DNA of 64,000 bases from Acanthopleura granulata (GCA_016165875.1 JABBOT010000007.1:8837245-8901244), one strand, 5' to 3'; positions 10,800 through 24,012 are shown, counted from the first letter of the stretch. Numbers and translations are program-made. Notes: generated by a model from the letters alone, not told the origin.

Positions 10800-12490
10800 A
10801 AACATAATTCCAGGTTTAAACCATCTTAGCGTGTGATCCTTGCTTCCACCTTGTTTTGAAAGCGCACAGACCAGTACGATAAGGTGACCGGTTGCCACGC
10901 AACTGTTGGTTCAATACGGACAGAATGGAGCCTGCCTTGAGCGACCGGCCCAGTGCAGGTCATTTAGCCACTTTGGGGCAGTAAAATGTCGGTGTTCTCT
11001 GACAGCTATACGAGAGATAACATCGACATAAACATATGCTTCTTTAGACAACGTCTAAAATTTACCTGATTTTGTTTTTTCAATCTTCAAACCTTGCCCT
11101 TTTGTCTACTAATTACATTATACCTTCCCGCCTTTCCTGTTGATGGTGGCGGAGGTGTTTGTATCTATTTTATTTATTTGATTGTTGTATTCAATGCTTA
11201 CACTGTGGCGGAGACGGAGGCCCGATCTGTTTGTGAATGAATAACCTGGATGCTGTGTACTGTGTGTGGGGACAATTTGTATCGGAATGGCCTGGTTTAT
11301 ATATTATCGCATGCTATACTCCTTTATATGGATACTGTATATAAATTACAACTATGTACCGAGAGAGTATGGTTCTTGTGTGGACAAAGCTTACGTATAT
11401 AGATTCTCTATATGAAGGTCTAGGGGTAATATTCATCGGAATGCAAAGGTTTGTATATTATAATATAATATGCTTATGTACGCGGATACAGTGTATGTAA
11501 GTTCAGTATATATCGCAATAGCGTTTTTTTTTTTTTTGGCGTATGGACAAAGCCTCTGCATATTATATTTTCCTTGATTACATGCCTTGCTCGTGGGTCT
11601 AACATCGGTTTTATCATGACATTTCTGCATTAACGCCATTTACTGACCTATTTCAGTATCTTATCGAATATTCCTGCGGAGGTAAAATACTAAGACACTG
11701 CTGACGGACAATATGGCCACATAATTGAGTGGTTGTTGATAACCCCTTTCTAAAAAAAAATTGCACTTTGTCGATGTCGGTTGGTTTTCCGTGGGTAGAG
11801 GAAACCGGGGTGCCGTCGGTAAGCCACCGACTTCCTGCAACTCACTGAAGAAATTCCCACGAGTGGCATGTTGGGATGTGTGCCATGTACAGGTCTTCCC
11901 ATGTACAGTCGGAGAGGAAGAAAGCATGAGCTGAACTTGAAATCCAGCGTCACTGCGCTGCGCTAGTGCACAGGGCCAATATTGATTGTTACCATTTGAA
12001 GGAGTGTGATGAATTACGAACTCTTGTACTATAATGCCAACAACATCTCAGTACTCGACTTAACATACCAGTAGAGGAAACATAGTTTGAATTTGTCTTG
12101 AAATCTGGATCATAGATTGGATACTCTGAACTGGGATTCTCTTGCAGTTCAATATACTTAGCCTATTTCTGTTGTGGAGTGAAGTGTTATGGTTGGATTT
12201 TCGAAATCTTCTGAATCCCAAACGGTATTCTTCTGTTAAAAACGATAGATACCTCTGCATTTCAGTTATCCCTTGAAAAGTGTTATATGTTTATTTGGAT
12301 TTTGAAGGGAAGGATGACTCGGTTGCTGTCAGTGGCAGTTATGTGCGAACTGCTCATTCAAAGTAAAGACAATAACATTTTTGATAACAGATAATAATAA
12401 TAATATAATCTATAAGAATATAAAAATGTGATATCCATACATAGCTAATTCTAGTAGCTTCAAATATTGATTTTGCTCATACTATCTATT
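10800..12490. other. Stretch between psi-1 and a dispersed repeat; no gene seen
   Basis: Only short ORFs without motifs. It contains a T-rich run near 11527 and no SINE that I can recognise. Confidence 0.4.
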
Positions 12491-12494
12491 TATC

Positions 12495-13545
12495 TTATTT
12501 GTGTTTCACTCCTGTTACGAACACCGTGTTTAAAATATTCGATTGTGTTCTTTTTTTATTTGTTTTTGCGCTAACTGGGTCAGTGTCTGACCTACATTTT
12601 TCCCTCAGTGCACGTTGTGGCCTGCATTGTAATTCACTCTCACATTCTCGAGGCTTCTGCGTTGACGAGTTGCGTGTCATTGTACATAGAGCGTACATTC
12701 TGGAAAGATGTACCCATGTTGTAAATATGTTTACGGAGAAATTATCCAGAATGTTCTTTACGTTAGTCTAGAAATATAAACGACCAAGTTGTAAAACTCA
12801 CAGTCTTTTAATGAAATTCACGCAAAGCCAGTCATATTTGCTTTCCTCCATTTAGGAAGATTTTGTGGGATTTGGAGATATCGGCTTTCATGTCATTCCA
12901 CAGGTGTCAATTTCTACTCCATTTTTCTGTACGTAGCACTTTGTGATCTTGTGTTTCTCCATTTGCTATTTTTTCTGAGACGTTCTTTTGGAGCTTGTAT
13001 CGCTCTTTGTCTTTTTATCCTGAAAGTGACTTTGTGTATATTTCCGAGGAGTGAAACATACATCGGCAGCTCGGAAACATGGACGCTATTGTCATCCTGT
13101 CCGCCCTGGAAAGTTGCACCTGGCCGGGGAGTTGGATATTAAAACCATCATCGGCGTACCATAACCACTGCTATTTGTCACCTACAGGGCTGTCGTCCTT
13201 CAATCTGAGAATTTCCAATGACTGTGGATTCTATTTTTACGTGAGCTGACTCGCCCTTGGAAGTAGGAATATTCCATCCGGATTTGGTTGCTATCATCAG
13301 TAAGAAGCTATACATTTTGTAATTATCTGTATTGTTTATTGTATGTTATTGTCATTTGTACTATTTGTCTATTTTATGTAAGTATATGTATAGGACTAAT
13401 TTAGGCGTCTTCGTGTTTCTTTGTTTCATCTTGTGTAAGGCCTATCGCTTTCTGAGAGTTGAACAAGCCATTTGTTTATGATTTTTCCTCTCCGATAGTG
13501 TTACCGTTACACGCTGCACACAAGAGTATTTCACTTATAATAAAC
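12495..13545 (+). repeat. Dispersed ~1-kb repeat, copy A
   Basis: Extended similarity to 41303-42190 (same strand) and to the reverse complement of 45175-46100. Shared landmarks include 'ggaaagatgtacccat.ttgtaaa', 'ctgaaagtgactttgtg.atatttccgaggag' and 'gagttggatat'. Copies A and C also share the distal part around 'ctctgagagttgaacaagcc'. It lies at the centre of the psi-1/psi-2 inverted pair. The family is not identified, and no intact ORF is shared by all copies. Confidence 0.75.
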
Positions 13546-15534
13546 TTATTATAAGCTGTTAACACCATCAATAACAATGAAAACAAGCGAATATTTTCGG
13601 ACAATAATTTATAGAAGTAAAAGCGGAAATTGTTTAAGCTTGTGGCTGACAGCAGCGGTTTTGAAGAAGTCTTATTTGCCGAATTGCGGGCACATGTACC
13701 TCGACCTATCTTGATACAGATTACCCTCTCCTAATTTCTTACGGTGCAGTAACATCGATGTTAGGGCTTACCTGTGTTGTCCTCGCCAGATAACATACTG
13801 CAAAGATGAGAAAACTTCTGATACTTTTGGGGTTTTGACTAGTCCCCTGCCATAGCGACTATTTACTTGTCAAATCTACTTGTCAAAAACCGCTGAACCG
13901 ATTGTGCTAAAGTGAATATTCTCTTAGTAGATACATACGTCTACTATTACTACTTTTTGTGCTAAATTTAACCAGAGCAATACTTTTCGGGAAGTTTCGA
14001 CATTTTGCATGGACTGGGAGGAAACATTGGAAATTGTAGAATATTGTTTTGGCGAAAACTTAATGTCTTGGGCCGCGTTATACGTAATTTGCTGTGATAA
14101 GTGTAATGGTGCATGCCTTATGTCTGTAAGTGTCAATTTATTACCGGATATCTGTCGTGTTGAAGAAAATACGTATAGCCCGGTAGAATGGCCACTATAA
14201 ACGTTAGAATGATAAGACTTGGGCAAGACTGTAGCTCACCATCTAGCCTTTATAGGGCGCCTGAAGAGATTTGTGCTGCCATGAGCAGTTGTGTTCGCAG
14301 ATTTTAGAACAATGTAATAATTCAACTGCAGAGTAAAAGTTAAATACTGGACAAAACAGATATGTTTATTGTATCGTAGAACCCCCCACCCCCACCCCAC
14401 TCCCCAACGACCATTGGCCGTCCTTCGCAAACGAACTACTAGTACATCACGCTCTTTTTTCTCCATGATGCACCTAGGCACCTGGTTAGTCATAGTGCTC
14501 TTTAGGGCGCTAACCCTTTTGACGACGCCGGCCCCTACTTACATCTAATCTGGAAAATGATAACATGACGCGGTCAATCATGTAAACCTCTATTAAACTC
14601 ATAAGGCAGACAATACTGTATACTGTGTGAAAGCCTGGATGTCAGCTCAGCTTTCTTAGTACCGTCCTGTCAAATAGGTCATCGGTATAATCGGTATCAT
14701 TCCATTCTTGGGTCACCTATAGTACATATTTGTATACCAAAACACAGTTTAGGCAAAACACGTAATAATGTTATTTATTTATTTATTTATTGGTGTTAAA
14801 ACGCAGCGTTGGAGAATTTTTTACTGATGTGGTAACGGTCATCCTCAAAGGTGAATTCCCCCTGCGCCCCACTCTTCACCATTTATATGTACCAGACAAT
14901 CGTCCTGACGTAAATCTGTCGCCCAATTATGAAGAAAGCGATCAGCTTTGAACAGAATTACACACTGTACCTGTGAGTCAGCGCGGGGCGCATTTCTGTA
15001 TAAACCACATAGACAGTTCATAGACAGCTTTATACGGTGTCAAGTTACCGTTAGTAGTTGATACCTGTGATAAACTAGTACAGATCGGAGAGGAGCCGAT
15101 TGTTTAGAAATGTCCGTATTCTGACACAGTTCTGCAACAACTGTCTATGAGGAAACTTGAAACAGTCTATATGTGTGTATTCTCTGGTAGCCTAAGTGGG
15201 TAATATAAAGAATTTGAGCAGTTCTTCCTCTGTGCCAATCTTGTCTTAAATCAATAAAATATAGTACCAGATATTGTTTGCTTCAAAATTAAAAACACCA
15301 CGAACGTGCAGAAAAACAAATTGTCTGGCAGACAAACGGTCAGATTGTGATGGTAACTGCAACATGTGAACATGAACACGATATAAATACACCAAGCAAT
15401 GCTTTCTATGTAAAATTTAATCATTTCCTTGGTCAGACCATTATTTACTTAGACTGAACATAAACCCTGGGCCTTACTGTCTTTGTCACATACTACTACT
15501 GTCTAAGGTAAACCTGAAAATGTGTTTCTCTTTC
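13546..15534. other. Stretch between repeat copy A and psi-2; SINE tail only
   Basis: A (TTTA)n run and 'ttggtgttaaaacgcagcg' near 14772-14810 look like the truncated tail end of a SINE on the minus strand. Otherwise nothing is recognised. Confidence 0.45.
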
Positions 15535-15694
15535 TTAAACTTGACTAATATATTGAAGGATGGCTTCGTAAGTGTTATCTTCATTCGGATTTCCCCGACG
15601 TCTATCACACAGACTTAACGGCTCAGGCGTTTTACTTCGATGACTTGTGAGGGAACAGCGCCATCTGTCTGTGTTATTCCGTTGATTTTTCCTG
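15535..15694 (-). pseudogene. psi-2 exon: cytoplasmic tail with tyrosine motif
   Basis: Acceptor cactag, then C|AGG: 53 codons including stop. It opens with RKNQRNN (basic stop-transfer after the membrane segment), continues through SKTPEPLSLCDRRRGNP and ends NEDNTYEAILQYISQV. YEAI fits a generic YxxI/L motif used by SH2 proteins or endocytic adaptors; a formal ITIM would want a hydrophobic residue or Ser at -2, where Asn is found. The frame is open. Confidence 0.7.
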
Positions 15695-15889
15695 CTAGTG
15701 AAATATATGGGATTGTCACGCACCGAAAAAAAAAACCATTACAAATTTAAACTGTCAACATGCCAGGTTTGAAATTTAGCTCGTTCTTTACTCAACATAA
15801 ATAGATTATATAATTAGCATGCTTTGAGTCTCGGAATTACAATTTGTCAATCATAAAGCTACAGGTGACGGGGGCTTTAAACGAGTTAC

Positions 15890-15980
15890 ACCACAGCAAC
15901 GAGGATAATAACTCCGATGATCAAGACAAGAGAGATTCCTTCTGAATACCCAATAATAACTCCCGTGCAATCCGGTAAAC
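15890..15980 (-). pseudogene. psi-2 exon: membrane-spanning segment
   Basis: Acceptor tttcag; 91 bp; encodes GLPDCTGVIIGYSEG followed by a hydrophobic run ISLVLIIGVIILVAVV. The donor is gtaact, so the +5 G is lost and splicing may be weak. The phase (2) matches the tail exon. It is unrelated in sequence to the membrane exon of the phosphatase gene (44557-44668). Confidence 0.72.
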
Positions 15981-16419
15981 CTGAAACTTTGATAAATATT
16001 TAATGTGTGAAAAACTGGTGAGAATCAAGGCAGAGATTCAAGGATATTTTGGGTTAGCCAACGGCGTTTAACCCGGCATATGTAATATAAAAGACTACAG
16101 AACAGAGATTAAAACCAGAGCAACAACGACAGTGTGGCAGTTGGCAAGTGGTCACACGTTACCAATGAAATATGGCTACGTGTCAGTTTAACTCAGTTAG
16201 GGTTTTATTCTAACTTATGTAAGTAACAACCTATACTACACCTGGCACCATGGCTCTAAGCATTTGCTCCAAAAAGAATGATTTTACCCTATATTTCTAA
16301 TGTAAGTTTACTCTTCTAATAATGCTTAAGCTGTTAAAAGAATTGTATTTTTCCTCTGCATTTTAAAGAAAAATAAAGCCTGCTCTGAATTATTTACGAT
16401 AAATAATGTCGAGACAAAT

Positions 16420-16570
16420 TTGTGTCACAATTTAGATCGGAATACCTTGGTACACACCGCGGTCCTCAGTCAGGACAGTGCCCGGATGTCGTGTTACAGG
16501 CGACGTTCCTCTCGGCACAGAAGCCACAACTTTCTCCACATTCCGGACCGTACGTACCGCTTGTGCATTC
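16420..16570 (-). pseudogene. psi-2 exon: EGF-like with nonsense codon
   Basis: Reads ECTSGTYGPECGESCGFC..., then ACNTTSGHCPD, a TGA, and PRCVPRYSDLNCDT. The TGA is in frame and follows from one base change relative to an AGA codon. The expected donor after GACACA is gone (AAT instead of GGT), as is the acceptor. Confidence 0.8.
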
Positions 16571-17577
16571 CGATGTGAAATTGCCGTGAAATATTACAAT
16601 TACATCACAATCCCCCCCCCAGCTCCTCCAAAAAGGCCAAGGTGTACCATGGAATGATTAGGCCAATAGTAGTGTTCATCATACATATGTGAGGCATTTC
16701 TCCAAGTTGGTCAGTTTCATCACTACATGCACGACTCATGGAGGTATATTCCAGACTGGTTGAAACTTGGGCTTGTTCGTCAGGACATTTTGATTTTGGA
16801 TATTTTCACAAGATATGCGTCTTGACGATTTTCTTCTTCTAGGCGGTATCGAATGTAAGTACATGCATATCACATGTGCGACTATGTGACGTTAATTGGA
16901 TCGTGTACAATACATAATCCCAGTTGTGATATGCCGTTTTTATGAATAGATACAATCAAAACGCAACTTTGAATTGGAATTCAAGCCTAATAGATCTACC
17001 ACCTTCCCCACATTACTAAGCCTAGGCGTCGAAACTGATATACGTACACCAGCCGTCAATCGAAATGGGCCTTCCGGGTTAATAATTGCAAGACCAGTTT
17101 CCCGACAAATGAACGACAAATGAAACAAACTACTGAAGAACTGACAAAGCATGTAAAATGACGGATTTATGTAAAGAGAAACAGTGAACAGTTCTGAGTG
17201 ATGACGAAAAAACGCAATGAATGCTCAAGGCCGATGACTAAAATGACTGCCTTATTACATGATGCCAGTTATTTTCCTATTCCTAATATTAGTTCTTGCA
17301 AATTGACTGGGATCTGTTGTTATAATTTGTTTCGAAGTCAGGTTTTCTCTTGTCGGCCTGCAACTCCTCTCCGTGGTCGTATGCTGAATGCTAGATATGA
17401 CGCTTAGATTCGTAAAGTGACAAGACTCAAAATATAAATCATTTCCATCCAAACAAAAAAAAGAAGAAAAAATGCACTGGTCATTAAAACGCCAAGGGGA
17501 GAAAAGCATTGTAAATGAAAAGGCAAACTTTATCCCAAAGTGCAGTTTTCAGAGAGATAAGGAGAGTTCGGACAGAC

Positions 17578-17725
17578 CTGTGACACACTTGGCACCAGAG
17601 TTATCCTGGCATGCACCTCGGTGTCCTGTTACTACATTTCCCGGAAGCTGCGTCACAGGGAACCAGTACTTCAGCACAGAGACCACATCTCTTCGCAAAG
17701 TCTGCACTGTAGGTTCCGTTGCAAA
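17578..17725 (-). pseudogene. psi-2 exon: EGF-like with 1-bp insertion
   Basis: Acceptor ccag at 17726-17728, then VCNGTYSADFAKRCGLCA...VPCDAASGKC, then NRTPRCMPG. One extra A in GGATAAC (family GGATAC) makes a stop; without it the exon would end YSGAKCVT at a GT donor. A conserved Cys is Phe in ADFAK. Confidence 0.78.
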
Positions 17726-18612
17726 CTGGATTAACCAGATTCATATTCACGTTACTTGTTTTGAAAATGAAGACAAGAAGGAACTACCACAAGAAAACAT
17801 TAAGTGTTGAGCATGCAGGTACATGTAAACCAATATTTTTGAGAGGCCGGTAGAGAGTAAGTAGAAGTTCTCGCTGTCACGTGACTGAGGGATTACGATG
17901 AGATATGTCATCAGCTGTCCAGCTATATGTAAGTAGGTCGCTTCCGTAGTGGCATATACATACTCATGAGACCCAACATCAATTGTGAATAAGAACGTCT
18001 TCATCACAGATTAGATATTAGTGTAGGGTTTTTCAGTAAGCTTAAGAATGGCAAAGCACACCCGATAAAACCTACGATCCAAGTTGGGCATTAAAACAGA
18101 AGTCAAAATAACGTCTAGTATGTTTATCGAATTAGTTAATACGTCCCTCAATTCTTCTGATTTGTCGTTGCAAATGCCCTTTACCGCTTTTCATACACTT
18201 TCTCGCTTCCACAGGAATGAATGTAGATTTGTACGTTTTCGATGCAGATATGCCACATGATAACTCATAGAGGAAGCGATTCGGTTAGAACTATACAGCA
18301 TTACAGACTCGGTTATTTACGCATACCTTCGAGGAACTCCGTCCCTCGGTGAGTTCCGTGTGCAAAATTAGGATTCCCCGTGTGCTTGTCATAATGCATT
18401 TCAGTACGGTTTCTGACAAGGACGTTTCTTTTCTTCCAACACCGTCGATTTTACCCGAGGTGTGGGTGAAGCTAACCTGCTCGATACGTTAGTCCATTGT
18501 CAAATCAAGTGTAAGTGTCACTCGTGGAGCTAAAGTTCTGCTTACCACCGGTCAGATGAACCAAAGTACTTGTGTGAAACTATGTCCTCCTCACCGTTAA
18601 TAGTGGACCTAC

Positions 18613-18759
18613 CTGTGTCACATATCGGACCTGAGTATCCCGGCATGCACCTGGGTGTTGTGTTTCTACAGTTGCCGGATACTGTGTCACACGCCAGTTG
18701 GCTATAACAATGTCCGCATCTCTTCAGACAATCCGCTCCGTATATTCCTGGAGTGCATA
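18613..18759 (-). pseudogene. psi-2 exon: intact EGF-like module
   Basis: Acceptor ctatag, 147 bp, phase 1-1, donor CAG|gtaggt. It encodes VCTPGIYGADCLKRCGHCYS then [24 protein letters not shown] and ICDT. All expected cysteines are present, and the exon is usable even though its neighbours are broken. Confidence 0.82.
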
Positions 18760-19710
18760 CTATAGGTAGACAGATATACCGAGGTGTCAACCAGTTAAAG
18801 GACAAACCAACGAATTTTACCTGCTCTTATTTGCTTTGAGATCCTTCATCATAAACATAAGACCGGTGTTCACTTAAATAAGTGTTGATATATGTGACTT
18901 TTGATGATTTGTAAGTTGAAAATATGTGCACGTCGTGCATCGTGGCAGTGCCAAAATGACATTTAGGTATTTCTCAGCACATATGTAGGCATCCTTAGTA
19001 TCAAAAACCTTTAAACAACATTTACAACATCAACACCTAAACAGCAGCTTGAGGTATATCGTGACGGTGCAACGCTAGTTGGTTGTTGTTGACATCTTGT
19101 TGATGGTGTTTTTCTTGATATATACATCACGGAGATGGAAGGGGGATCCATGGCGGATAACTAAGCCTAAACGACCTTATAAAAGAAGTAAATTTGCAAC
19201 GAAAGTCATCTTTTACCACCGAAAAAAATTAAATTGGCAGATTCGAAAAACTTGCAACCCTTGTAAAAAGTTACATAATAATATATATTTGGGACACAGC
19301 AGATGCCGTGAGCTTTATTGTTTCGTTATTCCCTTGTGCTCGTCACATGCTGTCTTTCGTTTACACGCCATTTGAGTGTGTAGTCCCTGTAGCCTGTTGA
19401 CTGAGCAAACTGGCGGTGTAAAGACTGTACATCCCTTCTATCCGTGATAGTATATGTATATGAGAAATATTTTTCTCGACTTTTTGTGTTAGAGGCCTTC
19501 CGTGAAGTGTATTGACAGCTCTGCTGCCGGGACTCCATGGTGTCGTTCAGTGTACTAGCTGTACCGCAGCTTTATGTCATTTAAGTTTCACCATAGGTAT
19601 TCACATGCGTGAATGCTGTATGAGTAATTTTAACAATGGTAATTTCAGGGAAATGTATATTTTCAACCTGGGTACGATACACCAGACAAAGGACAGTCTA
19701 CGACACGTAT

Positions 19711-19850
19711 CTCTGTCACATTTCACGCCTGAGTATCGCGGCATGCATCTGGGTGTTCTCTGTGGGCAGTGCCCGGATATTGCGGGTCCTTCAGCACAGT
19801 TCGCACATCTCTCCTCACAGGCTGATCCATTGAAAAACAGTTTTTCACAA
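19711..19850 (-). pseudogene. psi-2 exon: EGF-like, deleted
   Basis: Contains FNGSACEERCANCAEGPAISGHC followed by [17 protein letters not shown]. The block with CDTR before SGHC is missing, the 5' end is eroded, and the donor is AT instead of GT. Closest to exons 5 and 6 of the intact gene. Confidence 0.75.
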
Positions 19851-20033
19851 TTCTGTTTCACATTTTCAGTTAGTGTTTAACGACAATATGTGCTATGTTG
19901 ACATTTCATACTTCGTCCATGTCACTTATTCCCTTCATACCACGATGTTGTCTACCTGTGTAAATGACTGAGCCTAAAGATTTTCTCACATTCTGGTCAA
20001 GCTGAAAATACGAAGCGTGACGCTTCACCACAT

Positions 20034-20480
20034 TACAGTACACGAGCATGTTTGTCCTGGCAAGATACACCCTGCCATTGCTGTACACATGTATTCTTGT
20101 CCTAGCATGACGCACCATCCCATTACAGTACACATACATTCTTGTCTTGTCATGACGCCTTATCTCATTGCAGTACACAGGTATTCTTGTTCTGGCATGA
20201 CGCACCATCAAATTGCAGTACACAGGCATTCTTGTCCTTGCGTGACGCCTTATCTCATTACACTACACAGGCATTTTTGTCCTGGCATGATTCTCCACCA
20301 TTTTACAGTACACGGACATTCTTGAGCTGGCAAGACACCCCATCCCATCACAGCACAAGGGCATTCTTGCCCTGGCATAGCGCCCTGGCACATGCAGCAC
20401 AAGGGCATTCTAGTCCTTCCCTAAAGGTTATCTCCACTTTACCCTTGCAAAGGCATTCGTGGTCTGGTATGACGCTCCGC
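20034..20480. repeat. 45-bp minisatellite array B
   Basis: About 10 diverged copies of a 45-bp unit: cattacagtacacaggcat + tcttgtcctggcatgacgc + a...c. The reverse complement of the array A unit (8346-9195) shares 'cattacagtac', 'ttcttg' and 'gcatgac' at the same spacing. ORFs 19906-20582 on either strand are by-products of the repeat. It lies in the psi-2 intron between FTP-2 and the next EGF exon, the same intron that holds array A in psi-1. Confidence 0.88.
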
Positions 20481-20955
20481 CCTAATTTCATGCACGGGAT
20501 CATTGGCCTTTTCGGCGGCATTGCAAGGCAAGTCCAAACGACGATAAGAATGAAAAAATTTAGCTTCGCCTGTCGTTATTAAAGGTACACGAACCAAAAG
20601 TCTGCACTTTGGACAAAGTATTAAAGGGTATGAAATTGTTTATATCATAATCCTCACGGAACATGTCAAAAAAGTAAACACTTGAACAGTAAGTTATAAT
20701 TTGAATGATATCTGGAGGGCAGAACATATTCCTCAGTGTGTCTTTAGTTGCATCATTTCCAGTAGAATCTCTTTTCATCACGGAATAAAAGTTTATATTC
20801 GTGTCATCTAGGTACCAACGTATTTACAACTTCTTTTTGTGTTCTTTGTGACTTGTAACTTATCAATGACGTAAAATATATGGAACCATTTTTATAGACC
20901 AACCTGTTATAGAAGTTGTAATGAGGCGTTTGGGCTCGCAATTCTAGCCTCTCAC

Positions 20956-21169
20956 GGAGAATGTGTTCTTCACACAGAGTAAGGGGCCGGGAATTGTTGA
21001 TCATAATCTTCACGGTGTCCTTTAATAAAGAACCACTGACGTTACAAACTCCGTTCATGGTGTCCCCGGGGCCTCTTCCGTCCGTAGCGGTGTCCTGGTA
21101 ACAGGCTTTGTAATTTTTTGGAGGAGGAGTTACCCACGGACAGAGTGAAACCGGTAAATCGGCAACCAC
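20956..21169 (-). pseudogene. psi-2 exon: FTP-2 with 1-bp insertion
   Basis: Acceptor tttcag, 214 bp against 213 in the intact gene; the extra A lies in the AAAAAA run after SSS. The correct frame resumes with NYKACYQDTATDGRGPGDTM, then NGVCNVSGSLLKDTVKIMIN and LTLCEEHIL. The donor is gtgaga. The 211-residue ORF over this region mixes two frames and is not a real protein. Confidence 0.8.
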
Positions 21170-23845
21170 CTGAAACACATCGCACAGTGTTTCTCTGAAT
21201 AATTCACCAATCGCCGAATTGCAGTGGCCACATCGCGCAGGTGCTCTCATGAAGGAACCTAAGTAAACATACACAAAGTATAACCGAGTTAATTTCAGGT
21301 TTTTGTCGAAGTAAGTAAATATATGTTTTTGGTTTTCAATATAAAATGGTGCATGTATGTATGAAGTGAATATTGCAGGAGAGTTCAAACAGATTTTCCC
21401 TTTTATACATGTTGGTAATGCACTAACCCACCCGCGCAATTATACGAAGTCTTCAGTTTCTTTGACTGTTGCAATATCCACGGTCCTTGATCTCTCTGTC
21501 AGACAGTCAATAACTAAGATAGTCACTCAGTCAGGTGTTGTGTGCGAAGTGTATTCGTCCGAGAACAGTCGCTTCATCTAGACAGTACTGGTATAGACAT
21601 GCGACGCGTAGAACACAAAACACACTTAATAACCCTGTTCTCGATTCAGCGGCTATGAACAAATAGGAGATCCTGGGGATATACATATGGTAACACTATA
21701 CATGTATATATATTGGTATCGACAAAATATCTGCTCGTAAAATTTGGTGTGTAAACTCCATTCTACTAACAGGCGTGTTGTGGTGTTACAGCTTGGAAAT
21801 GTCTACCCCACTCATGTCAACATAATATCTCAATCCTCACGCGCTTGTGACTCTCTGAAAACATTCACCCACCTTGGTGGTTTCACCAGCAATCTATCAT
21901 GCCGTCAGGATTTCGGGCTTAACGACAACTAAACGGCACCGGAATGTAAAATGTAAGTAAATGGACAGTTAATGGCAGTGAGTGAGAGGTAGGACCTGCA
22001 GACAAAGCCCTTCCGCAGGAATTGCTAATGCGAATCAGTAGATCAGCAGATACTCCAGGGACAATCCTTGCTGGCAGTAGCACGATACCAAGACATGAAA
22101 CCGTAAATAAATGAATATAATTTCAAATGAGCATAAATGGGTGATCACTTGAATTTTCCGTGCTAGTTGCGCATAACTTTTTCCGCCATACTACATAGCC
22201 CTTTATACGGAAAATACCTCTGGCATTGAAGTGCGTGAGTAATTACGACGTCTCGCCGCTCAAGAAGCTGTGCCAAGAAAAAGGCTCACAAAACTTTTAT
22301 TGTTTTGAAAGCAACCCAACAAAATATTTGAAAGCTGATTTGAGGTACTTTTTATTTACAGTCTTTCGTTATAAATGAATATCCTTTAAAGGGTGACCCA
22401 ATCTGAGAGAGCTGGAATCTAGCCTGCGACCTATAAAGCACATCTGGAGAAATAGCTTTATGTGGCGATCTGCCGAGGATATAACGGTAGATATCTGGCT
22501 GAGATCAATATTTTTCCAAGGCGAATCCAAATATCTACCCGTATATCCCAAGAAGATCGTCAAATAACAAATTTATCACCATGAAAAGCATTTTTCAGAC
22601 GTTTTCCAGCTCGGACCATACAACGTCCATCGCGGAGTTATCTCCCTTGGTAAAACTCGCCCAATCTTTACTGTCCGTGTTGGTAACGGCAGTACATTTC
22701 GGTGTTGAAAGAAGCTTGTAAAGGGTCTCGTTTTCACATAATATGGATGTTCAATCTTAAAGTCGCAGAACAGCTGATTTAAGTAGAAGTAAAGGTCAGG
22801 GTTAACGGCAATCAAATGAAACGCTCGAAGAAGATGAGATGAGAGCAGATCGTTATTGATGTGATTCTGGTGATTTCTTTTTTGAAAGAGACCTTGTCGA
22901 TTTGAATGATGATGCGCATGAATGGTACGGCAGGAGAAATCTCGGTACTTTCAGTTTTCGCCCATAGCATATTTGTGAAGTCCACCAACACGTACATGTG
23001 TCCCGAACAACAGGTCGGATATGAAACTGATCATCTCCGCCAACAGCTGTGTCCGGACACAGGAGCTTTCAGATGGTCATTTAACTGTGTATGAAAGAAC
23101 CATTCCAAAGGTTTACACAGTGTTCCATCCTGTAGTCTGATATTCAGCCAAGATAAGTGTTAGAGGACTTCATCCGACAACAAAAAGTTGTTTTTGCCTG
23201 CGCAAAGTTGTCTCATTTTTTGCATCGGCGCGTTTTGCCTTGATTCTGGGTATATGATCGCGTGTAAGTCCTTGACTCCGGTGATATATGGACACCAATA
23301 TACCCCCGAAATACCATCACATTAGGGTTTCTTTTTTTTTGGCATTTCAACCCATCAAATCACTAGAATTTTCTCTGAATGATAATAAATATACACGTAT
23401 AGACTCTTTGCATATCTTAAAGGGTGTTCTAACATTGACAACTTCAATCCGGTGAAACTTCTACGTCATCCCTTTAGAATCAACAATGCCCCTTTCAAAG
23501 TTTCTTGAACTTTGCTAAACATATCCGCAATTAATTTTACAACTTATAGCGTGGAACATGTGTGATGCTACTCGTTATAGATATGTATATAATACTGTTT
23601 TTCTTCTGTAGGAATTGTGTGTGGAGAGTGGAGGGGGGGCGTAAATATGGTGCAGCTCTAGTATTACTTTCATGTCTGTACCTGACTTGTAGGAGGATAT
23701 TGTGTGTTACACAAATAGGGACGCTTCACTGTTGAAAAATAAAATGGCGTGGGCTTCGTACTCGATATGATGCATCTCTTACTACCCAAGCATGCCTCCT
23801 AGGCGTTAACTGATAGTGTTTAAGGAGGATAAGAAGTTTACTCAC
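21170..23845. other. psi-2 intron; nothing recognised
   Basis: Separates FTP-2 and FTP-1. Short ORFs (for example 22576-22815 and 22812-22997 minus) show no motifs or splice context. Confidence 0.4.
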
Positions 23846-24012
23846 AAAGTTCATCTTCACACTGCTCATTTCTGTTGTATATCCTGAAACTGTGGATGTT
23901 GTACTTTGCATCCAGGGTCACCATCCAGAACGTGGGTTGTGGATAGGTTTTGGTGTGAGTACATGTGTATGGTTTGTTGAAACATCGATGCTTTGTTGAA
24001 ATGCCAGATTTC
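23846..24012 (-). pseudogene. psi-2 exon: FTP-1 with 67-bp deletion
   Basis: Starts after gatgacag with GNLAFQQ and ends WMVTLDAKYNIHSFRIYNRNEQCEDE before donor gtgagt. It is 167 bp against 234 bp in the intact exon. The missing 67 bp, which carry [12 protein letters not shown], shift the frame. Confidence 0.82.

Noticed and set aside
20804..21439. 211-codon minus-strand ORF
   Set aside because: It crosses a frameshifted FTP-2 exon and runs into both flanking introns; only the part NYKACYQD...TLCEE matches the family frame.
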